Below are positions 1 through 9,168 of a stretch of 64,000 bases of DNA, one piece after another. The notes under the pieces are model-generated. The model did not search any database, was not told the origin of the DNA, and worked only from the letters and a program-made list of their open reading frames with translations. The stretch is from Collybia mongolica (Eukaryota > Basidiomycota > Agaricomycetes > Agaricales > Clitocybaceae), in contig JAAXNY010000014.1 in the NCBI GenBank assembly GCA_013420905.1, positions 124,001 to 188,000 of the forward strand, in the 5' to 3' direction. A program made the translations under genes and the position numbers. Each line of letters starts with the position of its first letter. Position 1 is the stretch's first letter.

Positions 1-404
1 GTCTATTAATTGGCTAGAACTATCTGTTACATATTCCCTTATCATGTGCCCCATCTATCTTTTTCTTCTTACTCATTGTTGCTTACTTGCAATTTACGAG
101 TCCTTATGTTTACATAAGTAACTCGTTCATCATCCTGGGTTTGTGGGGAAAATTCAGTGTACCCAACAAGATCCAGTGTTGTTTTTCCCATGGTTAGTAA
201 GTTTGAAGTGTTCCGAGATTTCATTAGAACATGATCAGTAAACATTTTGAAGTACATCAGTAAGACTTTGTAGTCATGGAAATATTTTTCTAACTGTGGG
301 AATCAAAATTAGCCAACATGCGGATTTCGAGCAAAAAAGGCAACTGCTAACATGGGCTGCATTTAATAATATAAATTCGAGTTGATTGGTCTTTTTCTTG
401 GGAT
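1..404. other. Left-edge AT-rich sequence without a recognisable gene
   Basis: No convincing coding region is seen. A 62-codon open frame on the minus strand (69-257) resembles no family I know and has no supporting context. The stretch ends at the 12-bp target duplication (405-416) of the SINE-like retroposon that begins at 417. Confidence 0.5.
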
Positions 405-879
405 ATCTCAAGAATTTGACGCTTCTTGATCTTTTACCACCACCATCCGACCGTGGGAATTTGTCCCTCCTGCACTAGGTTGTCCCTAAACTACCTAACA
501 CCTCATCCCTAATCGACATTGCCTTTCATCAGACCACTCTTTCAGCCTGGGCCACTATCCTTTTATACCATATCCAAATTTTTAACTTATCAGAGCTGAT
601 CCTGACTATCTGCAGGGTCATCTCATCTTGCCTGTACTGGGGGCTCCACTTACAGTGGCTCAAAAAACTGCCCCAATGTTTGTACATTTTTGAAAGATCA
701 ATATGGTATGAAGTGCTGACATAAGCAGGGGACCTGGGGTAATTATGTAAGATACTATGACATCGTGGCTTTCCAATGGACCCTGGATCATGTGATTTGG
801 ATCAAAACCCATTAAGCTATAGGCCAAACAAAATGATTACTCATTGGGGCAGTTTTTTGACCCTCTATTAATTTTCTAT

Positions 880-1015
880 CTAATACTTTGTATGACCACC
901 TTTTGCCTTTATAACTGCTTGTATCTGCCTGGGCATACTTTCTATCAGGTTTTGGCATACCTCTGGTGGAATTTCACCCCACTCTTCAGCCAATCTATCC
1001 CACAACTCATGTACT
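880..1015 (-). pseudogene. Tc1/mariner transposase, C-terminal fragment (element A)
   Basis: The minus-strand reading gives the last ~44 codons of the family-1 transposase, ending at the TAG at 882-880. It is the continuation of the N-terminal part at 22233-21350. The break is at codons for the Pro-Lys-Gly-Val-His region downstream of the catalytic DDE. The sequence is otherwise highly similar to the intact transposase at 34341-35360, which suggests that the gypsy insertion, not decay, inactivated it. Confidence 0.85.
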
Positions 1016-1437
1016 TGTAAGGGCAACTCCGGCGGAGTGCGCGCGAACTTAGTAGAGCGGGCCGACGCTGGTGGAGGGGATCCTAAGAGATGTATTCACT
1101 TGTACGACATATGTGCTACTCACCTGGTGGAGGGGATCCTAAGAGAATTCTCTGAGGAGCCTCCATCAGGGGGGGTGTGCTATATACCTAGTACTACATT
1201 AAATACACGTTCCCGGTGCGGTACGACGACACACGTTGGGTTAGCGAAGGTCACGTGACCGTGCCCTTGATAGTCCGAACAAGTGCGAAGTCCGGCGGCG
1301 AACTGCGCGCGAAGTAGAGAGTGGGGGTGCGTGTGGGCGTAGGTAATGAACGTGCGATGTAGTGAATGTAATGGAGTGAGATTCGGCGAAGTAAGGCTAG
1401 ATCGGCGAAGTAAGGCGGAAATGGAGTTCCCCTTACA
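1016..1437 (-). repeat. Gypsy-1 3' LTR (422 bp)
   Basis: Plus-strand sequence starts TGTAAGGGC and ends CCCCTTACA. It matches 20923-21344 apart from two CpG transitions (near 1232 and 1409). The minus-strand transcription unit ends here, with a polypurine tract directly upstream at 1452-1438. Confidence 0.92.
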
Positions 1438-1452
1438 TTACCCCCCTTCTAG
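1438..1452 (-). other. Polypurine tract of gypsy-1
   Basis: On the minus strand the sequence immediately before the 3' LTR is CCTAGAAGGGGGGTAA. It is purine-rich, as required for plus-strand priming of reverse transcription. Confidence 0.75.
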
Positions 1453-4400
1453 GTTCGCGTGTCTTCACGCCGGCGTTGGAACGGGATCTGTGCGAATTGG
1501 ACGCGTTGTACGAGTCGCGGTGCTCCGGGGTTGCGTCTGTAGAATTCGGCGACCAACTCGTCCGCATTCACCTTGTCGGCGGGTTCCCAGGTGTTCTGTT
1601 CGTAGCTGTAGCCCTTCCAGGCGACCAGGTACTGCAGCTTGTTCCTGTAAATCCGGCTGTCCATGATCTCCTGAACCTCATAATGTACCTCGCCGTCTAT
1701 GAGAGTGGGTTCAGGGACTTCGGTGACCGTTCTACCGGGTATTGGGTCGTGCGGCGCGGGTAGGAGTTTGACAACATGGAAGACCGGGTGGATGCGCGAT
1801 AGCGCCGGCGGGAGTTTGAGGCGGTAGGCGTGCGATCCAACCTTGGCTTCGATGGGGTAGGGCCCGATGTAGCGGTGAGCCAGTTTCTGCGACGGTCGAG
1901 TGATACGAATCCAAATACATCCGGTCTCCAACCTGGTAGTCGGGTGTTGGGTTTCGGCGGCGATTGTAGTACATCGCCATCTCGTCCTTGGCTTTGGCTA
2001 ATGCGGCGCGGGCTTCCTCGAGGGTGTCCTTCATTCGGTCGCGGAATTCGTTCGCGGTTTCCAGCCGGGATGGTGCGGTCTGTGGTTCGAAGCCCATGCG
2101 TGGATGTCGACCGGTGTCCAGGAAGAACGGCGAGTGCTGTGTCGAGGAGTGGACGTGGTTATTGTACTGGAATTCGGCGAGCGGTAAAAGGTCGACCCAG
2201 TTGTCCTGTCGCTCGCTGACGAATAACCGGAGATACTGCTCCAGTTCCTGGTTCACTCGCTCGGTCTGTCCGTCTGTCTGTGGGTGGTACGCCGTAGACG
2301 CTGTGAGTTTAATATCAAGCATGCGATATAACTCCCTTGTGAATTCCGCCACGAACTGTACCCCTCGGTCGGAGACCATAGCCTTCGGTAAGCCGTGCAA
2401 CTTCCACACATGCTGGAGGTAAAGCCTCGCCGATCCAAGCGCGGTAATTGTCGTCGTGGTTGGGATGAAGTGCGCGCGTTTACCCACCGTGTCCACCACT
2501 ACCATGATCGCATCATGCCCTTGCGACTCGGGGAGTTCCACGATGAAATCCACGCTTGCGACGTCCCAGCGACCTTCCGGAATCGGCAGCGGTTTAAGTT
2601 CGCCGCTTGGAAGTTGACGCTGAGCCTTCGTTCGGAGACAGAGGTCGCATGTCTTGCAGTATTCGCCGATGTAGCGCGACATTTGAGGCCACCAGTAATT
2701 GCGCGATACGAGTTCCAACGTCTTCCATCTTCCGGCGTGTCCCGCAATTCGCGAATCGTGATGTTGCGCAACTATACGTCTGCGAAGGTCAGCGTGTTTT
2801 GGGACGTAGATGCGATCGCGGAAATACAGCAACTCCTGCGCTTCCCTCCACTCTGCGCTCCGAACCGATTTTCCTGCGGACTTCTTCAACTCCTGCGCTG
2901 CCTTCACCACCGCTTCCTCCTGATGTCCCTCGCGATTGCCTCTCCGAATATCCCGCAGAATGTCCCTTTCCTCTCCTTCCACGACCATTCCTTCCAGCGC
3001 GCGGATTGTGAACAACTCCGGTTTGAGGAGGACTAGATCGCGGTTATCCTCGTTTCCATCGCTGTGGTCCGCTCGGCGAGATAGCGCGTCTGGCTTACCC
3101 ATACTTCGTCCGGGCTTGTGGTGCAGCGAGAAGTTGAATCGGGAGAGGTACAGTGACCACCTGGCCTGTCTCCGATTTAGCTTCTGGGACGTCCGGAAGT
3201 ACTCTAGATTTTTGTGGTCTGTCCAGATCTCGAAGTCGTGTCGCGCGCCTTCAAGGAAGTGTCGCCATTCTTCGAGTGCGCGAATGATGGCGAGCATTTC
3301 CTTGTCGTGTATCTCGTAATTCCGCTCGACCGCGTTGAGGCTCTTTGACGAAAACGCGATCGGGTGCCACTTGTCGTCCTCCGGGCTGAGTTGCGAAAGT
3401 ACTGCGCCGGTCGCGAAATCCGAACTATCTGCCTCCACCCTAAACGGCCGGTTGTCGTCTGCGAACATCAGTACCGGTTTAGACGACACCGCTTCCTTCA
3501 ACCCTTCGAATGCCTCCTGCTCCGACTCACCCCACTTCCAAGGCACGTCTTTACCGGTGAGATCAAACAATGGCCGCGCAATATGGGAGAAGTCGCGAAT
3601 GAACCGCCGATAGAAGTTCGTGAAGCCCAAGAAGGACTGTACTTGCTTCTTGTTCGTGGGCGTTGGCCATTCCGCTACTCCGGCAACCTTGACCGGGTCC
3701 ATCTCCGCCTGCCCCTCCGAGATAATGAGTCCCAGATACTCGATTCGGGTCTTCTCGAATTCGCATTTGTCCAGTCGCAGGTACAGTTTATGTTCGCGGA
3801 GTCGCTGGAGAACTAACCTCGTAATTCGGCGGTGTTCGGCGAGTGTCTTTGTGTAGATTAGAATATCATTGATGTAGACACATACCACTCCTTCCATGAT
3901 GAGATCGTGGAATATCTCGTTCATCATGGTTTGGAACGTTGCCGGCGAGTTAGTGAGACCAAAGAACATTACCAGGGGCTCAAACATTCCGCGGTTTGTG
4001 CGAAATGCGGCCTTCCACTCATCACCTTCCTTAATTCGGACGTTGTTGTATCCCCAGCGAACGTCGAATTTGGAGAAGTATTTCGCTCCCCGAAGATTGT
4101 TGACGAGGTCGGAGATGAGTGGGAGTGGGTATTTGTTCTTGATCGTCAGCGAGTTGAGAACGCGGTAGTCCTGTACCGGGCGTAGCGAACTGTCCTTCTT
4201 CTTGATAAAGAAGAACGGCGAAGCCATTGGCGATTTGGAGGGGCGGATCCGACCAGAGGCGAGGTTCTCCTCGAGGAACTTGTCCAACTCCGCTTGTTCG
4301 GCGACTGAGAGCGGGTAGACCTTGCAGGATTTCCCTTCTGCGTCGCGGACGAGTTCGATCGCGTGGTCCCACGGTCGGCGATCTGGGAGAGCGTCGAAGG

Positions 4401-4773
4401 ACGTCTTGGAGAACACATCCTCAAATTCGTGGACGTGCGCCGGTGCTAGATCGAAAAACGTCTTGGGTTGCGCATTACGATCAAAGGAGTCTGCAATCTG
4501 CTGGGACGCGTTCTTCCGGGCTTCCGTTTGGATCTTTTCCGCTAGTCGCTGCGAGATGGTTTGGGTTGTCCGAATCTCTTCCGGTGCCTTCTGAAACTGT
4601 CCTGGTTCGCCGATGTTGACCACGAAGATACGGTCGCCCTCTTCGATGCAATCTTCAAGGGCGATATCTCCTTCGTGCTCAGAGTCGGGAACCTCTCCAA
4701 TTTCTGTTTCTGGTTTGGGCATGGGTCCTGCGCGACAGGCGTTGATGCGGGCCTCCAATTTACGCTTCTCCGC
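1449..4773 (-). pseudogene. Gypsy-1 Pol: RT, RNase H, integrase and chromodomain (RT-dead, frameshifted)
   Basis: A long minus-strand frame runs from 4773 to about 1920. It holds RT (from the FFFIKKKDSSLR region on), RNase H (the TDHKNLEYF motif), the integrase HHCC zinc finger (HHDSRIAGH ... CDLC) and the integrase core with VDFI, SDRG and TERVNQE carrying the D, D and E. The RT catalytic motif reads YIND instead of YIDD, a GAT-to-AAT change at 3870-3868, which should abolish polymerisation. Near 1915 the frame breaks. The C-terminal integrase part and the chromodomain (about 1750-1480, KLQYLVAWKGYSYEQNTWEP) continue in another frame to 1449. The upstream end joins the protease at 19005 across the inserted 14-kb element. 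Near-identical LTRs with a dead RT imply that mutation came after insertion, or that another copy mobilised it. Confidence 0.92.
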
Positions 4774-5989
4774 TGATAGGGCCCGAAATTGTTTGCACTT
4801 ATAAAGTCAACAAGTAAGGCTATTAGTGTCATTTCTAATAACCAAGTAAGCGGTAATAAAGGATTAGAGTCGAGCTCCGAGACGGCTAATCAGAGTGAAC
4901 TGGTCTAATGGATAATACACTATCAGTACAGAGGACTATGAGTACGGTCTATTATTAGTCCTATTCACCATGCCCGGTTACAACCTCGGTGTCTTAGTTC
5001 ATAAGTAACCGTTGTAGTATGATATCATTAGTCCGGGGATCATCATTAATAGGAGAAGTAATTGTAAATTCGGGACTTGCACAACCCGATCCTAGTCAGG
5101 GGTACTTGGTGTTAACTACCGGAAGCGACGGGACCCCGTGAATAGCAACCGGGACAATCAGGAGGAGTAAACGACAGTGCCGCGCTGTTTTAAATAACAG
5201 AGCGCGCGGTCGGGACTTGATAAGAGTTTAGCCAGCTCTTTCAATATTTGATAAGTAACCAGTAAACGACATAATTGGCACGCATGGCGCGCGCGCCAAG
5301 TTGTAGTAGACGCGTCAGTATTGAATACAGATTCTTGGCGCGCGGGAGCGCGGTTCCGTGTAAAATTTACAATTCCATATGATATTTAGTTTGTACATTA
5401 TAAATAGACTGTAGATGAGTAGCGCGAAGGTAAGGAATCTTGCCCCCACTTCGCGCGACTATAGAGTATACAAATCACATTTGTTAAAACACTATTGCGT
5501 GCCCGAATTAAGGATCAGATTGCTTCAACGTGTCTTGATTGGAATTGATTGGAGAACCACAGAATTAAAGAAACTTAGTTCACTTGGAACTTAGTACTGT
5601 ATTGTCCGTTGGAATTACTAGGCACTTGGCCTTAGTGCACTTGGCACTGTATTGTTTGATAAGTCGCTTGGACTTATAGATCCGCTTGGGATCACTAATA
5701 ATTGAACGTACACTTGGTACTCAGTCTATTGGATCGAGAGATATTATAAATATACCTAGCAGGTTTTTGAACCTGTGTTGAAGCTTTTGTCTAAATCGAA
5801 CCCGTCGAGAGATCATTGGAAAGGGCTTTGGCTAGTACTATTCAAAGCTTAGTGCTTCTAAGCACTTGAACCCGAACTCAAAACAGGCGATTCCTACTGT
5901 TCGTGTGTTGATTGTTAGGTTTGGTGTGTGTGTGAGAGAGATTACATTTCATAGCATCAGCGCACTTATAGCCCAGGAGCCCCCTTTCA
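4774..5989 (+). repeat. 5' LTR of the 14.2-kb element (1216 bp)
   Basis: Starts TG, ends CA, and is matched by 17789-19004 with no difference that I can see. It is unusually long for a fungal gypsy LTR and rich in GCGC motifs, which are missing from the decayed copies at 36683 and 42889. A TATAAATA-like sequence near 5400 may be the promoter, but I cannot fix the start of transcription. Confidence 0.92.
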
Positions 5990-6445
5990 TCTGGAGCCCA
6001 CCGCGAGGGTTCAGAGTTTTTGAATAGTCTAAAGAGAGCATCTTTCTTTGAAAAATATTATACCAAGACGAGTAACGTCGTCTACAAATTGAAGTAGAGT
6101 GGAGAAAGTTTAGTCAATCTGTCTCAAGAGCCACGCCCACAAGCCAGCTCGTCAAACAGACTAACTAATCAGCCACTTGCAAGACAAGTAGCTACAAAAA
6201 CGCGGCAGACTAAAAATTCGCAAAACGCTGGAGTAACAGAGTCGTTACCACCTCCTAGGCGAGCGCGCACACGAGGATCTTCACAACCAGCCTTTGGATC
6301 TTCAGGACCAAGGCAAGTATTTAGAACTCCAGAGCCCTTAGGAAACATATCGACTACTAGTAGACCAGTAGCGCGCGGAAGATCGTCCGTAGTAAACCCA
6401 GTAGCAAACCCGAACTCGTTAGCTACTCAGAACCGTTCAGTAATC
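5990..6445 (+). other. Leader of the 14.2-kb element with tRNA-type primer site and open gag-frame extension
   Basis: Two bases after the LTR lies TGGAGCCCACCGCGAGG (5992-6008). It begins TGG, as expected for a site complementary to a tRNA 3' CCA, though I cannot name the tRNA. No match to the element's own LTR was found, unlike the self-primed elements nearby. From about 6098 to 6445 the gag reading frame is open and looks protein-like (Ser/Pro/Arg-rich) but has no ATG before 6446. The true gag may begin upstream by a non-AUG start or a spliced exon, or this may just be leader. Confidence 0.55.
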
Positions 6446-7957
6446 ATGACTGAACCCCCTCGTAAATATATGCCCCAACCAGGCGTCCGTGATGCACCAG
6501 TATTCAAAGGAAAAGAGCCCACGGGTTTAATCCGGTTTCTGGAGCGAATGGAGGTCCTATGGAAGGAGTGTAACATTACAAATGATGAAGAAAAGAAGTT
6601 AATGTTGGGAAAATACGCAGACCTACAATCAGAGAATGAGTGGAGGGCATTAGACCACTATAAGACAGGCACTTGGACGGATTTCAAGACAGAGTTGATC
6701 TCTAGTTATCCGGAAGCACTCGATCAAGTAGAAGGATCAGTAGCCAAGTTAGAGGCAGTGTGTCGCGCCAACCCACGTATTGGAGTAACCGATGAGGCCG
6801 CGCTGAAAAAGCTGAAGCGTGAATTCAAAGCAGAATCTATTAAACTCTTGGGAGTTAGGCCACCTATTATCTCTAACCGTGAATTAGTTACCAAGTTCTT
6901 GGGATGTCTAGACGAAGTCTTCAGATCCCAAGTACAAGGAAGGCTAACCCTGCTAGGGAATAATCAGTCTAATGCTACACAGGCAGGACAAGCCGTTGCT
7001 ACAAACAACCGAGCAGATCCTAATACTATTGCCGAAGCCGCCGCGCTCGCGCGACGAAAAGGGGATCAGTACGATCTGGAGGAAGTTATAGCAACTGCAA
7101 TCAGCATTTCTGAAGGTGTAGCCAACATGAATATTCCAGACACAAATAGATCGTTTATAACGTCCGTAACAGCAACAGCAGCGCCCAAAGTCAAAGTAGA
7201 GATGGATGAAATAAAACAACAAATAGTTAATTTGTTAGACCGTCTCCAAGTAAATGAGAAGAATACGAGGAGTGGATTCGAGGATGTAATGAAAGCGCTT
7301 CAACAAGCAACTGTTCAGAACCATGCCACAAATAGCGCACCCCAGCAGCATCAGTATCAGAATCAGTACGGAAAGCCTAAAGAAGGACAACCGCAAAGAC
7401 CAAATGCGTATAAATGTCACTACTGTTTTACACCCGGACACTTCATAATGGCCTGTCCCGAGAAACAGAAACATTTTGAGGAAGGGAAAATAAAAACCAA
7501 CGCAAATGGAGGAGTATGCTTACCAGATGGATCATATATTCCAAGAGAACCAGAAACGGTATCATTGAAAGATAAAGTGGAACACTTCCATTCAAAGAAG
7601 GTAGCGGCCCTTTATTACGGAGATGTCACAGAAGGACCCGCTCCAGGAGTATTGTCCGTTATGCAGTCACATAATGCAGTAGACAATAGTAACGACATTG
7701 GAACCTTGAAAGCCATAATGGCACAAATGGCACAATTTCAAGCGCAACAAATGTTAGGACAACAGAGCGCGCAAACCGCGCTGCCAGTAGCGCCTCAGAT
7801 GCAGAAACAGGAATATATAAATAATAACTATAATCCTACGGCAAAGAGCGCGCCGAACCCTGACATAGTAGCCTTACAAGCACAAATGAGTACTTTATTA
7901 GGGCAGGTAGCAGAACTCAATAACCAAAACAAGGTTAAAGAGTCGGGTTTCAATTAG
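6446..7957 (+). CDS. Gag-like capsid/nucleocapsid protein of the 14.2-kb element
   Basis: A 503-aa reading frame just downstream of the primer site, in the position of Gag. Residues about 20-200 form a helical, charged region consistent with a retrotransposon capsid domain. A single CCHC zinc knuckle lies near residues 323-336 (C-HY-C-FTPG-H-FIMA-C), the RNA-packaging motif. A Gln/Asn-rich stretch (about 295-320) precedes it. It would assemble into cytoplasmic virus-like particles. The start chosen is the first ATG, but the frame is open and protein-like for over 100 codons upstream. The last codons carry a GGGTTTC slippery heptamer (7945-7951), so a fraction of ribosomes should enter the protease frame. 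Confidence 0.85.
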   Translation: MTEPPRKYMPQPGVRDAPVFKGKEPTGLIRFLERMEVLWKECNITNDEEKKLMLGKYADLQSENEWRALDHYKTGTWTDFKTELISSYPEALDQVEGSVAKLEAVCRANPRIGVTDEAALKKLKREFKAESIKLLGVRPPIISNRELVTKFLGCLDEVFRSQVQGRLTLLGNNQSNATQAGQAVATNNRADPNTIAEAAALARRKGDQYDLEEVIATAISISEGVANMNIPDTNRSFITSVTATAAPKVKVEMDEIKQQIVNLLDRLQVNEKNTRSGFEDVMKALQQATVQNHATNSAPQQHQYQNQYGKPKEGQPQRPNAYKCHYCFTPGHFIMACPEKQKHFEEGKIKTNANGGVCLPDGSYIPREPETVSLKDKVEHFHSKKVAALYYGDVTEGPAPGVLSVMQSHNAVDNSNDIGTLKAIMAQMAQFQAQQMLGQQSAQTALPVAPQMQKQEYINNNYNPTAKSAPNPDIVALQAQMSTLLGQVAELNNQNKVKESGFN

Positions 7958-9168
7958 GTCCGATGAAGGAGGCTAAGGAACACGCTAGACCTACGACTAG
8001 GTCGCGTTCCAAGAGACAGCCAGAGGACCGAAGTAAAAATAGAAATAGTCGTCAAGAAAGTAACGATTCAGAGAGTAGTCAGGATAGTAGCGGAGAGGAG
8101 CTGGTAGCGCCGTCTCCTAGTAAAAGGAAAGTAAAATTTGCTGAACCATCAGTAAAGTCTCCAGTACGAAAAGAATTACCCTACATCGATGTGCCCGTGG
8201 TACCCTACATACCCCGGAGAACGGAACGCAACCCTGAACCAGTTGATCCGCTACCTAATTTTAACACTAAGCGCGGTCCGACTTATGAAACTAAGTCCCC
8301 GATAGAAGTAAAATTAAAAGGTGGCGATATAATTGCTAAAGTGTTAGACAACCCTATCACATTGACCACGGGAGAGTTAATGGGCTCGTCAAAAACCATT
8401 AGAGATGGAATAAAGAATATTGTAACTGCCAGACGTAAGTCCCTTACCCAAAGGGACGCTAACTTGCAAATAAACGGAATAGATGAGGAAGACGTCTTAC
8501 CCTTTGGAGGGGACTGGGAACTTGATGATAACTACTTACGGCATGACGCGCTACCAGTAGAGTCAATCCCATTCCAGTCTTTCTTCATCTCAGAGTATGA
8601 CCGCGGCGGAATACCTAAGGGATCTATAATATGCGGGGACCCAGTCCTACAGTATTTAGAATCTTTACCAGCCGGGGAAGAGCCCAAACAGTTGTATGTA
8701 GCAAAAGAATCGGCCTCTTTGCGCGCAGTATATCCAGTAATAAATGGGGTAGGAACGGAGGAATCTTTATTAGATGGGGGATCCCAAATAGTATCAATGG
8801 CTAAACAAACGGCTTTAGACTTGGATATTTCATGGGATCCGGACGTTGTCATACACATGCAGAGTGCTAATAAACAAGTGGAGAAAACAGCGGGATTAGC
8901 GCGCAATGTCCCTTTCTTGTTTAATGACATGGCCATCTACCTCCAAGTACATATTATAAATTCACCCGCATACAAAGTATTGCTCGGGAGACCGTTTGAT
9001 ACGCTCACGGAAAGTCAGATCAAAAATGCTCGGGACGGGGGACAAGTAGTCACTATCACGGACCCTAACACGGGACGAAGGTGTACTATTCCTACCCATG
9101 CAAAGGGATCACCGCCTAAGCTGTTGAAAAGACAACCAGAACAGGATTTTCGGCCTTCGATGAATTAA
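7939..9168 (+). CDS. Aspartic protease (retropepsin) ORF of the 14.2-kb element
   Basis: A 401-aa frame from the ATG at 7963, open upstream to 7939 so that it can also be reached by -1 frameshift from gag. The N-terminal third is Arg/Ser/Glu-rich and probably disordered. The retropepsin-like domain is near residues 260-360, with an active-site sequence [12 protein letters not shown] (Asp-Gly-Gly in place of Asp-Ser/Thr-Gly) and a late VLLGRPF motif in the position of the conserved ILGRPW-type strand. Its role would be to cleave the Gag-Pol polyprotein. It overlaps the pol frame by 49 nt (9120-9168). The non-standard DGG triad is seen in other fungal gypsy proteases, so I still call it a protease. 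Confidence 0.75.
   Translation, partial: RVGFQLGPMKEAKEHARPTTRSRSKRQPEDRSKNRNSRQESNDSESSQDSSGEELVAPSPSKRKVKFAEPSVKSPVRKELPYIDVPVVPYIPRRTERNPEPVDPLPNFNTKRGPTYETKSPIEVKLKGGDIIAKVLDNPITLTTGELMGSSKTIRDGIKNIVTARRKSLTQRDANLQINGIDEEDVLPFGGDWELDDNYLRHDALPVESIPFQSFFISEYDRGGIPKGSIICGDPVLQYLESLPAGEEPKQLYVAKESASLRAVYPVINGVGTEESLLDGGSQIVSMAKQTALDLDISWDPDVVIHMQSANKQVEKTAGLARNVPFLFNDMAIYLQVHIINSPAYKVLLGRPFDTLTESQIKNARDGGQVVTITDPNTGRRCTIPTHAKGSPPKLLKRQPEQDFRPSMN
7945..7951 (+). promoter_or_regulatory. Predicted -1 ribosomal frameshift site at the gag/protease junction
   Basis: In the gag frame the codons read TCG GGT TTC AAT TAG, giving the heptamer G GGT TTC (X XXY YYZ) two codons before the stop. A one-base slip back gives GGG TTT CAA TTA, which is open into the protease ORF (open from 7939, ATG at 7963). 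Equivalent GGGTTTT sites end gag in two other elements in this window (19638-19644 and 41547-41553). A downstream stimulatory structure was not evaluated. Confidence 0.7.

Noticed and set aside
1346..1666. Plus-strand open frames opposite the gypsy-1 chromodomain and pol (1346-1666, 1830-2219, 2395-3036 and others)
   Set aside because: They are antisense shadows of the GC-rich pol reading frame, with no domain of their own.
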